Assembly (NCBI GenBank): GCA_030248065.1 | Contig: JASAMV010009212.1 | Location: forward strand, 78,649 to 142,648 | Reading direction: 5' to 3' | DNA: 64,000 nt | Origin: Rhynchonema sp. JSB1_4 | Lineage: Eukaryota > Nematoda > Chromadorea > Monhysterida > Xyalidae | Shown here: positions 12,401 through 24,400 of the stretch, piece after piece | How the letters are laid out: each line of letters opens with the position of its first letter | Numbering within the stretch: the stretch's first letter is position 1 | Translations under genes and position numbers: made by a program | The notes under the pieces: model-generated | Seen by the model: only the letters and a program-made list of their open reading frames with translations | What the model was told of the DNA's origin: nothing | Databases searched by the model: none

Positions 12401-15400
12401 CACTTTGTCTCCACTCAGTGCAGAATTTGTTTATTTTGAAGCCTGCTTCGCCGGTTCGGTACCAAGGCAGGTCAGGTCATCCAATATAATCAATAAAGTT
12501 TGACACCGGCCTTAGTTTGGTAGTCCAGTCCTGAACGATAACAGAACGCGTGCATTTCAGCTAGTCTGCTAGTCAGTCTGCTACCGCGTCAACCCACAGC
12601 TTCGTACACACGCGAAACACCAATCAACGTGCTGCGTTTGAATGACACGAATCGTGATTGGCTGCAAGTTGGCGCACTCGTCAAACCGGTCGATGTGGAA
12701 TTCCAGGTTCGATCGAAAAAAAATATTTTAGTTCGTGCAATTCCGGCCTAATGTCGGATTATGTAGAAAAATGGTAAATCAGAAAGACTGATCAGTAAAA
12801 GTCCATGATAACACGGGTCATGGCAGCCTCCACCACAGAATCTCAACTATTATAAGGCAGTTATGACACTTGGTGATCGGATGGCATATAGATCTTCCGT
12901 TGGTCGCAGGTCCCGTTTATATTTTTTGAATATCTCGAGCTGTCCAAAAATCCTCAATGCAAAAAAGTCCCTTTCGCAACGATGCGATCACCAAGCTTGA
13001 CACACCGGCCGAAGTCTTGTTGAAGTTTGTGGAAGAATAAATGACTGCTTTTCAGATTGTGCTGGAAGCGACTAAACGTCCATCGGGGATTCTTGTACTC
13101 GGAATTGACGACATCGAAATCAGACCCGGATTCTGCTCCGATCGACTTTGGGATGCGACATTGGCTGCTGGTTGGTTGATGTGTAATTTGAACGTCTGAG
13201 AATTCTTCGACACACGAAGAATAATCGATGGTCGCACCGGTGATTATAAACTGCCCACCCTTGTTTGCGTGACCTTATGCAACAGGATAAGCAGTGTGCG
13301 TTCTGGTTGCATGGCTTCGCAGACGCAGACGTGTACCAGGTCATCGTCAAAGCCAATGCACCAAATGGCCACGTGACCCAGACACACGAGCTGGTTTTTG
13401 TGCACGCGTAAAACATCACCGCACACCAGCACACAAAAAATGAATAAAATGGCACACCCAAAATTTGTGTTGTCACTTTTCCACCTCCGGTTGTGTGTGA
13501 GAGACACAGCCTTTTTGCCTGATACTCGCTTGTACCGGCATGAATCTCGAAATATCAAAATCGAAATATCTCGAAATATAAAGATCTGTGTGCTGTAAGA
13601 TTCGTGCGTTCTTCCCCTGCATGTCTCAACAAGCTTGCGTGTCCATGTTTTGTGCGCACAATGATAACCGAAAGAATACGCACCGTTTGAAATGAGGTCA
13701 AATTTCATTTGCGTGCGCTCAAGGTGTTTATACCTGTCTCTCCAAGGACAAAAGAACACTGTTATTTTATTATTTTGGCCATCAAATCACGCGCATGACA
13801 AGCGATCGTTGTAATTATGGGCTTGGGACCAGTCGACTGTGCCTAAAATGTGCTCATAATGTTTATGATGGGATAAAGCTGCTGTTTTTGGCTGTTTATG
13901 GTTGGTTCTAACATTTGGTTGTTGATGTCATGCTCTGTGATTTTGGCTTTGCTGGAATCATATGAAATTTATCAACGTTTTGATTTGGAACAATCCACAT
14001 CAACGAAATTATACGGTTACGTGAAAACCCAATCACTTTTACAGCGCCGCGCCGTTGCCCATAAGTTTTTTTACACCGTCTTTTAATAATTTCAGAAACT
14101 GCGTATTTTCTGCTAAATGGAAATTTGTTGTTTACTTGTGTTTTGGCCGAACAAAGCGCTAAAAATTGTGCAAATTTGCGCGCGCAGCTCACAAATAAAA
14201 CAGGGCGGAGTCGATGTCACCTCCGAGGCCTTCGGGAGTAGTGTGTAGGCTCACAAACCGAAACCCCACTTTTTTCCACTTGGCTAATTTCGGCTTTTTG
14301 CTTAACATGACCGGCTACGTATGCTTGTAAGTGAGGTCTTTATGTGCACGTTCATGGTAATAAACACCGCCATGAGCTAGCCGCATACCCGAGCCGTATG
14401 GTCATGTGGCTATTTTTACAAAAATGTGTTTTTAAAAGCCACCAAGCATTTAGAGACGACACTTTAACCCATCTATACCTACTCGTGTGTCCTCTACCCG
14501 CTGGTGTATAGTAAGCTCAATTCTTTGTGTGCTATTGTACATGCTTTATATACGGCGGAGGGTGGAGTCCATACCCGGAAAATGCTCTTGTATATATTTT
14601 AGTGGAGAACAAAATACATTACCATTTCGTGTGTGGCACTGTGTATATTTTCAGAGAACGGACCAATTTTTGTCCATGTCAGTGGTTTGCCGCCAGTTTG
14701 AAATCAATGCCCTCACATTTTTGGTATTCAGTGGACTGGAGCACTACTCACTTGGTCATATAGGCATGCCCCACTGGCGGTGCTTTTGTAAGCCGGGGCA
14801 CACAAAAAGTGCACAACTTGGCCCACCCATAGGCAGCGGGTGGCAAAGTTTTTTTCTTTAAATTCCGAAATAAGCTCGCATCCAACGCTTTCTGATCGGA
14901 ATGTTTGTATTTCGCCGCCCGACTCCGCCCCAACCCCCCTCCACTCTGAAGTGCTACCCCACACAGATCCGTAAGGACATCAGCGGTAGTTTGAGGTTCC
15001 CGAGGAGGCTGTCAGAGTTGCTGTCAATTCTTGCGCAGAGGAAATGTTTTGAAACCCGCTAGGCACGCAAGTATCCTAAATCCACCAGGCATAGTCAAAG
15101 TTCGGTTGCAATTCCATTTTTTTATCTTTCCACCAATAAAGCTGATGCGGGGTGCGTGTCGGTACGATGGCTGTAACTTATTCTATTTACTTTTAGCTGT
15201 CAAAATATATCCATCTCTCGCGATCTAAAGTCCATAGTCCTTTGGGAGCACTCTTTTTGTCTTCGCGCCCGCTATCGCGCGGCCACCAACAGTAGCGATT
15301 CGCGAGCAACAGTTAACAATCTTTCAAAAAGAAAATTTGATTTTCCACCGCTCTTCGTGCTCCGCATACTGTACATGGTCACCGACCGTTTGAGTATGGG

Positions 15401-18400
15401 TTGTGCTGCTGTGTACTAAATAGGAACGCGCACGCAATATTGCATTCGGAAAAAGTATTGCGGCCGTTTTTTGGCTTTGTGACCCGATGGTCCGTCCTGT
15501 CTTCATGGCGTGGCGACTTTGCAGCAGAAACGTTCGTTTCCGGCGGCCCGATAGTTTTTCACTCGATGATTTTTCTCTGCTTTCGATCTTTGTCAAGCTC
15601 TCTCAAGCTGTAATATGGGTATCGAGAGAATTCTGATGTATTTTCGTCTTGTTTGAACTCACATCGCTTCGTCAGGGGGAACGATCAAAATTGTCACGCA
15701 TACACTATGAATAGAGCGGTGCGCGGTGTCCGAGAAAAGTTCTGAGGCCTGTATAAACCTCACAGGAAATGTATGGGCCCGAAATCAAACTCAATTTTCA
15801 ATTGTCTGTTATTGGCAGTGAATCTTGACGTCTGGTGTTCTATTTCTCTTGAATTCTTTATTTAACTCTGAATTATTGCACAATCAAAACCTAAACTGTC
15901 GCAACTGTTTACAGGCACAGATCAATATTGAAACCCGAATAAATAAATGGCGGCAAAACGTTTTGTGTCTCTGATAAACATGTTGCTGCTGTTTTGATTT
16001 TGAATAATTTATGAAATCTTGACAGTATGTCTGGCCAGCGTGTTTCATTAAACGTGAGGCCCTTTTTGTAAAATTTACTATGCGCCAAAGCTACGCAATG
16101 CAATTAGAGATATGAATTTGAGCCGATCAAACAATTTTTTATGGTGCCCAAAACTTCTGTCCAACACAACTTTCCACTAAGTCACAGACCACAAATAAGT
16201 TGTCACCTAATATCTATTTAATAGCGTGAGATATCGGTCATCTGCAGCTGTCAGGTTTCGGAAGAATGTTATAATTGTTTTATTTATTTCCGCTCGAAAT
16301 TACAATCGGATTTGGCGGACAGTAAATTGTCTGTTAACAATCACAACGGTTTATGTATGTGCACGTCAACGTGCAACCAGGGACTATCATAAACTATCAC
16401 CTTGTCAAACTACGCAAACGCGCTTGTAGATAAATAGCGGTTTCGCCCGTATTCTAGAAACCGTTGTGTATTTTTAGTATTGTTTTGAGTTTGTACGCTA
16501 CAAATAGCCGAGGAATTTTAAGTTCGGTTTATCTTAGCCGAGGAATTTTAAGTTCGGTTTATCTCACACTACACATAACAAACTGCAACTTCGATGGTTC
16601 AGAAAATACGGCCCTCTCGAAATGTGTACATATATCCCACGTGCAGTTTGCAGTTAATTGGGCATATAATGTGCTCGAAGCGATGTCTTTCGCATTTTTC
16701 TTGAATTTCGCCTGCGAGATCAGGTATAATACTTCATGATAGTTTGGCCTGAACTGTCAAGGACAGTCATTCAGTCAAGGCATAACTTTGTCGACTGTGA
16801 ACTACACTTCCGTCTTTTTGTGTCCGAATCTGCCCGCTGGCTTGTGTTGGTGTTTTTTATTCGCTTCGTTTTCAACAATCACAAACACGAATGTAACAGA
16901 GAGCTCTGCGTTATTCGCAATTTTCCGCCTCATAATTTTTCGCCTTCTCTCTCTGACATTACAAACCAGCTGGTGTCTGCCATGGTTCGCAATTGGTCAT
17001 GCCCTCCCCAACAAGCCAATAGCACGGCTTGCCCTTACGATTTTCTGCTCTGCCGCAAATTTGCGTGAAAATGGATAGCAACAATCACTCACGCATGTTT
17101 TACAGTGGAATACCGCTGATCTGATGGTGATGATTTGGTGCTTGCATGGGTTTGCGGTTTTAGCCTTGTGTCCGTCCAGACGAGGCCTTGAGACTATGGG
17201 CAGCCCACTCAATCAACCCAACCCCAAAATATCCGCCGCAAACTTTTATGTGACACATTGTTTTACGCACCAGTCCAAGTTTATGGTCAATAACTTATTA
17301 TGATTATCATGAATAAGATGTCACAGTTGTCTGCAGTATAAGAGCTCGGTTTTGTACACAATCACAATAAAGTGTGTAAGTATGTCTTGTTCTGGCACTA
17401 TGTCCCATACCTGCTGCAGTTGCGCGTAAAAGTTTTGTCATTGACACTACACACATCGCCCTGTTTCTGTCTGAGATTTACATTTTTGAACCCCGTAATG
17501 GTGGGCCAAGGTTTGTCCAGCCAGCCACAGATCACGTTTTCAAATCCTACAGTTCCTTTTCGGAGGGTGGGGTACTAAATGAAAAACCACGGAAGGAAGA
17601 CTGCATGTGTGGGGAGCGATTTCGTGCCACGCAAAAATGTGTACCTGCAACTTTCTGTAATCAAACCATCTGCATACTAGCGGTGAACACCTCGTTGTAA
17701 TTTATGGACGCACCCGCGTTCACGCAATTACTCATCTATACATATATAGTTGAAGATTCATAACCTTTTGCATTCTTATTGTGCAACCCAAAACCGTTTA
17801 TCTTTTTGACAAATTTATTATCATTGCCAACCTGAGCCCATGCGTGTGGTCAGATGTCATGTCAAACGCTTGTCCCGAAATTTTATGTTTTTGTAGAAAT
17901 TTTCTTGTCATGTTTCCTAACATGCGGCGACTCATCATAACATCCATCATTTTGCGCATTTTCCATAACTTTATCAGAACTTCACGTCTATCATTCAGAT
18001 ATGTATGTATCCATTCAGAATTCCACGTCAATAATGACATAACAAAACGTCACCTTGCCGGATCAGGGCAAAGATCAAGCACTTGGGCTGCTGTGTCGTC
18101 AGCCAAGGATGGAGCTGTCAAACGCATTCCGAACTTTACTTTTGATTTTCATGCCTCAATTTCTCTTGCCAACCGACACGCAACCGCATGACAACGAACC
18201 AAAGGCCAATAATGCTGTACCCACAAATTTATTCACACTGCCCGGAGGTTAGATTGCGATTGTGAACCATTTCTGTGGTTTTTTACAGAAAATCTTTCGT
18301 GCTTCTGCAAACAGTGGCTCTCTTGAACAAATGCCTACGGATATCGATTATACCATTGCGATTTATCTGAACACATTTCTATTGATTTTGTTTGCATAAC

Positions 18401-21400
18401 TTGATCGAAAAATGCACAAGAATTCGACCTTGAGTCACAGCTTGCGGTATATGATACATAGGTCTATGCCGCGCGGGGAAAAAAATCTGAAATAATCAGC
18501 TATTTGAGCGAAATCAGTGGATTTTCTCGCGCGAGAAAATATGCAAAATTGATCAATTATTGGTGTCATAAATAATGATGTAACTAAATTCTGTGTTGCA
18601 GCGAGTTTGTTGGGAAGTCAAGGTTGAGGCCCGCAAGCGCACACACTCCGTAGCACGCTTGTGAAAAAATTTTGAACAAGTTTTTTTTTTCAAAAAGACA
18701 ATTTTTTAAAACAAGTCTCGGATTCGATGAAGTTCGACAACATTTGCCTAGAAAACGCGCAAAACGCGAGAAAATGCAATTATTTAGTTGACAGGTCACC
18801 GTTGTAACTTGGCCTGCATCACTGATCAAGGGTGTTTACGTGATATCGGTGCGATCCAACAGTCTATGCTTGATATGGACCGTCTAACATTTTTTTAAAT
18901 TTTTCTCAAAAACCTTTTCTTGTCCAACCCTGCTCTGTGGGCATTTTGCAGACCTTTTTTGTTCCTTTTACTGTCGAATATAAACAAAAACCATCACGCA
19001 TAGCGAAATTGCAACTCGTGACTGAAGTTTACGTTTTCCATAAGTCACTGGGGGTGTCGAGCATAATACGGAAAGCGCAATTATGAATCATTTTCTCTCG
19101 TGGGTGTGTATTTTATTTTCATCGGTGAAATTTAGCGTGTGAAATAACGCGAAGAAAGTGCACCAAGCTGAAACTCTTCACAAATATAATGCGCTTTTAC
19201 TCAAATTTTCTCAATGTGCGAAGTGTAATCCATATTTCACACGTTGTTATGTCGTGTGATGTCAGCAGTCAGTTTCAGCAAATAAACGCCGAGCTGCTCA
19301 AAGCCAGTACAAATGCTCCATTAGTAAGTGGCCATAAATAACAGCTCAAGTGGCTTGGCTCTGGAATTGCGTTATGATGGGAGCCGCTGCATGGCTCTCG
19401 CGGATAATTTTGCCTGACAACTACTCCCCTTTAGCTGCCTGGCGGTGTTATTATCCTCGGGTAATATGTATGGTATCTTCGCCTTATTACGTTGAGTGAG
19501 TGAACCAAAATTTGATACCAGTGTGGACTTTGTCGTACGTTTGTGTGTTTTTAGGTGTCGGCCTGTTATTGGTACTGATGTGGTCGTAAACCAAAAGTAC
19601 TCCGAAGATGGACGGTTATTTTCTTCCGCTTCAAAAATATAAACCCGATCCGAAACTATCGCTCCGGATCTGGAACGAGCATAGACGGGTCAGTTGTCAT
19701 AAATACGCCAAATAGTGACCAAAGTGTGCCACATCTGGCGTCCAGAGTGTCCACCGAAATTGACCAAAGCGTCCGCCTGCAGCAACAAATGGCTTCTTTG
19801 CTTCATGAAGCATCGATAAGTTGTGGTCATTTTGAGTTGCGCGCGACCAACAGACGTAGTGAAGTCACAAATCACGCCAGTCAAAGTGAACTCATGTGGA
19901 ATTTCCGTCATGTGCACATTTTACTGCATTACGCAGTCGTGGCAAAAATTTCGTAGTAAATAGCTCACAGCGTTCCTCTTCGATTCTTTGGGCCCGTTAG
20001 TACATATGTATGCAAATGTCATAAACTGGGGTCCAAATTCGGTTGATGCCCTCAGTAAGTATTGTATTCGATAATCCCGAACATGGCACATTACGGTGTG
20101 GGGTACATGCGCAACAGAATGGGCCCATTTTTCAACTTTTATTGTCATGCGCTGGTTCGTATATGCCAGTGGTCACTCTGGGCCAAAACAAGAAGATGCT
20201 TTTGGTCCAACTCTGTATCAATATACTGTAATGTCTGCGCCTGGTGTTTTGTTCCGGAACCACTGATTTCGGCGACTCCATGGGTTCACTGCACCGGAAC
20301 CAAGAACTTGAAGTACATAGGTACTACCTTAGCTGTCTTGACATTTGCGGGTCTCCGTCAATTTAGTATACAGACAGTTTTAGTTAAAATTTCGGGATGG
20401 CCCGCTCCCGCATGCAGTACGCCTACCAACACGAGCAGAGAGAGAAGACAAGAAAGATTAAGCGATGTATAACTGGCAAACTACAAGCTGCGGGACACAC
20501 ACAGACAGACAAAGTATGCATATACAGTAAGCTATTTGGGTTTACTTGCCAGAAGGAACAGAAGCACGAAATGCACGCATCTCAAAAATAAAATCAAACT
20601 CGGGATAAATGTGGGGCTGTCATGTACAATGGAACCGTGAGTTATGGCTGGGATTTATACAGTGTTGGGTCGGGAGTTGCTGGGTGATACGAGGGACCAA
20701 AGACATTTTGTATAATGCGTCGGGGATGGATTGATTTGTGAAACAATCGGAACGAACAGTGTTATTTGTGATGTGAGAAAGGCGAAGTGTCACCACGTGT
20801 TCGTTCAACCCGGACAGAAAAAACGCAAAAATGATAAGAAACGTCGCTGACTATTCAAAACCATAGTGGTTCAGAAGCTCACGAAAATAAAACTAAACAC
20901 TGTAATTAAACCCCATAATGTATTGCAGCAGGTCGGAAAAACATTTCAGCAAAATTTCTCGCTTCACAGCCCATCCCATTTCAGATGCCAAACTCGAGGT
21001 CGACCTCCTACATGCTGTCCGTTTCCCGGGTCGTGACCCGTTCGTCAGTCGGGTCACCGGTCTAGAGGGCATGCCAGCGGTGGACTTCCGTCGCGGTTCC
21101 AACGTCGTCGCGCCCTTCAATCTGTACATGCCGAAAAAGTTCTTCCCGGACTTTGCCGTGCTGGTCACACTTCGACCCAAGGACCACAAAGCCGGCTATC
21201 TGTTCGCTGTCGTCAACCCGTTCGACACGGTGGTCGACCTGGGCGTTCTTCTGGAGCACACGCCCGACCAGCGTACGGCCAACATCAGCCTCGTCTACAC
21301 CGACTCGCGGCAGTACAGCAGCTCGAGGGCACTGGTGTCGTTCATGGTGCCGGCGTTTGTGCAGGAATGGACTCAATTCGCGATTGCTGTCAGGGATGAC

Positions 21401-24400
21401 ATGATCAGCATGTACTACAAGTGCAAGAGGACGGACACGAAGAAGGTTAGGAAGCAAACGGGTCGATAAGATTGTCAGATTCATCCAGCGGATGCGGTTA
21501 AATCTTGGTTGGCTACACCTTTCGCGTGACAAAGGGCTGAAACAAGATTCCAAAACCATGTATCCCATATCCGAGAGCTTCAGGGCTTCTGTTATCATGC
21601 CCATTGAGAGTCAGCTCTAGCAACAAGTTTACATGGAGAATATTACATTACAATACTAACGTTCTATCAAAAAAACCGAAAGTGAGAGCATTGTCCGGTC
21701 TAAGTTTTAGTTCACTGAGGCACACTGCAGGACATACATACAGTAGGTGCACCGGCCCATCCTCAGTCTCTAGTGCAATGGTGACGTTGCAGGTACACCG
21801 CGACCCCCGACAACTGACGTTTGACGAGGCAGACAAGCTGTACCTGGCCAAGGCAGGCCCGATCATCAACAAACCATTTGAGGTTGGTTAACTTTATCGC
21901 CTACAAACAACGCTTTTAACGACTTTATTTTAATGTCCACAGTTTTATCAGAGAATTTATTATCCAATGGCTCCCTGGGTGGCGTTCGATTCGAACAAGG
22001 CGGTATCACTCTCTCAAATCGGATTAACGGTTTCATGTCTTTCCACCTGTGCAAGTCAAACGAGTTTACTATGCAGAATTGACCGTTTCAAAAATAATTA
22101 ACTTTAACATAACGTGACAGCCCCAAAGCCTTTAAACAAACAGTACAGCATATGCCGGAGTTTTCCATAAAAAGCCCCTGGTGCACTATTCCAAAAAGGG
22201 TGGACAGCCGGCCTTTTTGTTACAAACATTTTGCCCAAATTAGAGACCCCGTGGGTTCTATTCATAGACGTTTCCGCGGACGGCTCTCTTCGGGAGGGGG
22301 CTGTTCTTGGAAAACTCCGGTACATAGTGCACTTTTATGGAACAACTTTTCTCAAGATCATACAGTAATAGCTCAATTATACTCAGTTGTGTGCAAACAA
22401 GCAACAACTCTCGTTTTTTGCTGTCTGGAGTGTTTGTTTCAAAACGCGGTAGCTTTACGATCGCGTCTGATAATCAAGAAGTCACTCTTTATTTTATGCG
22501 CGAACAGCTGTTGTCTCGGTGATAAGCGGTGTGTTGTCTAGGAAACTGTGATTGACATTGATAGAGCAAAAAAGTTCGTCTCCCAAGAAGTGTATGTAAC
22601 GGCCACACACTGTTAATGGTTCCTGGTCCGGTGTCGTTTTTTCAAACAAAAACACTCAACCTTTATAACTTTTGATGGCGCGACGTGATTTATGGCCACA
22701 GACGGTCTGTGTGTTTCAATTTATCGAAAAGTTATTCCATTTGGTGCTTTTTTAGACAAGAAACGGAGAGGGCGAAGCGTTTATGTCGTCAACGTTCTTT
22801 TGTTTGTCTGGCATAAACTATTACCTATGTACCTTGTACGTATACGTCATGACATTTGGCTAATGGTATGCGGTGTTTCAACATATTGTTTATTTGAATG
22901 CATTTCTTAACAAGCACCCAGCTGTGTGTCGCGATGTTACTATCAATATTGGCAATTTTCAAATTCTGCACATGCGCCCTCAAAGCATTGTCTTCTGAAC
23001 AGACCCTCCCTTGCGGGCATGAGACACGTACTGTATATGTACGTAGTATACATGCAAGTTCATGCTATGCCTCCAGGGCCGTAATATAAAATAATACAAA
23101 ACGACTACAATGTTTGTCGATTTTCACTCGTTCTCAAGTGCACACAAGTTTATTCATCATCAGTCTTACTCATTTCAAAAGTTCAGCGTATACGAGTGAA
23201 GCCCTGCTATTTTCCAAACTTTATCACCACGAATATCACGTTTTCCACGCAGCACAAGTTGACCAGCCAAGATTAAAGCCTTTGGAGACATGGTCAGCTT
23301 GATGTCCTACATATGTAAGTGCACTGAAGATCATGTTTTTGGGCTTGAACCTCACAAATTTATGATCCACCCCAAATCAGCAGCCAAACCCGAAAGCAGC
23401 CACACGAGTACCCATTGAAGCGGAATAAGTGTGTCCCTGTGTACCCACTATACAGTATCCCCTCCATGTAGTGAATCAACTCGGACCCAAGTTTCGTATA
23501 TACAGTACAGAATGTTCACTATACAGCGCAGTGGAAGGCCATGGCAGATTGAGGAACTTACACAGCTCTCGTTGAGCATGAGAGCATATGAGAGATACTG
23601 TTACGTATTCACAATAAAAAGTTCATTATAGATAGACAGACTGTAGTTTGATGCCTCTCCACGTGCTTGTTTCCTGCTGATGCCCGAAATGTTTGTTTTT
23701 TGACGCGCTTTTTTCCTCCACGCGTCGAGTTTTTTGCGCAATTTGGCAATCTATCGCAAATAGGCCCGCACAAACCGTAATGTAATGCTGCCGGTGTTTT
23801 TCCTGCGTTTTCATGCTTGCTTGATATCAGAAGCTTCGGTTGAGTTGGGTTATGTAGTAACGTTGGTTTTCGGCTAATTTGTTACTATTTTGCTGTGTTT
23901 GTGAAAACAAGCATATTTGAATTTCAACATCAGAGCTCAGATTTCCTGTTTTTTCTGGATTTGCTCATGTCATTTATCGTTTTCACTTCAAAAGTTTCAG
24001 TCCACTCAAGTAGCCAGAATTTGACTTCGGTCATTACTTTTCTCAGGCGCATAAGGCTGAGACAAATAGATGGCGGGGCTTATGGTCACGGTGAGCCATA
24101 CATTAGCACTCGTATTTTCCAAAGTGTAGTTGTGTGCGTGCAAGCCAAAGTGCCATACTCAGCTCGATGTGGCTATGGTTTTAATCCGCGTAGCCACTCA
24201 CACGGACAATTTGCTTTGTTCTCAACAGATTTGAGAATGCGATTCTGTGCTTGACTTGCAACCATCTTATCTGAAAGTTTTGCCGAATAAAAAAACATAG
24301 AGGCGGCGCCGTTCCATGAAATATTTATTACCGCGGCCCAAAACACTGTCTGCAGTCAGCAAGAGCGCGGGCATGGGGCTGGTCAAATTTAACGCCATCA

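Larger units (their letters stand above)
13171..18108. other. Long intron segment, no supported exon
   Basis: About 4.9 kb between the MAM exon and the internal signal-peptide exon. Open frames here are short and without recognisable domains. It holds a short dispersed repeat (about 13305-13385), a perfect 30-bp tandem duplication (16505-16564) and AT-rich sequence. The promoter of the middle isoform is expected in its right part, but I cannot point to it. Confidence 0.5.

Noticed and set aside
13311..13410. FN3-like frame [20 protein letters not shown]
   Set aside because: It coincides with a dispersed repeat also seen at 44.66 and 54.78 kb and lacks frame-compatible splice sites.
14487..14861. 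124-codon frame in the collagen intron
   Set aside because: No domain, no signal peptide, no fitting splice sites; amino-acid composition resembles random AT-rich translation.
20918..20984. ATG at 20918 as start of the TSPN protein
   Set aside because: The N-terminal stretch is not a signal peptide and a clear acceptor precedes 20985; two upstream donors match its phase.
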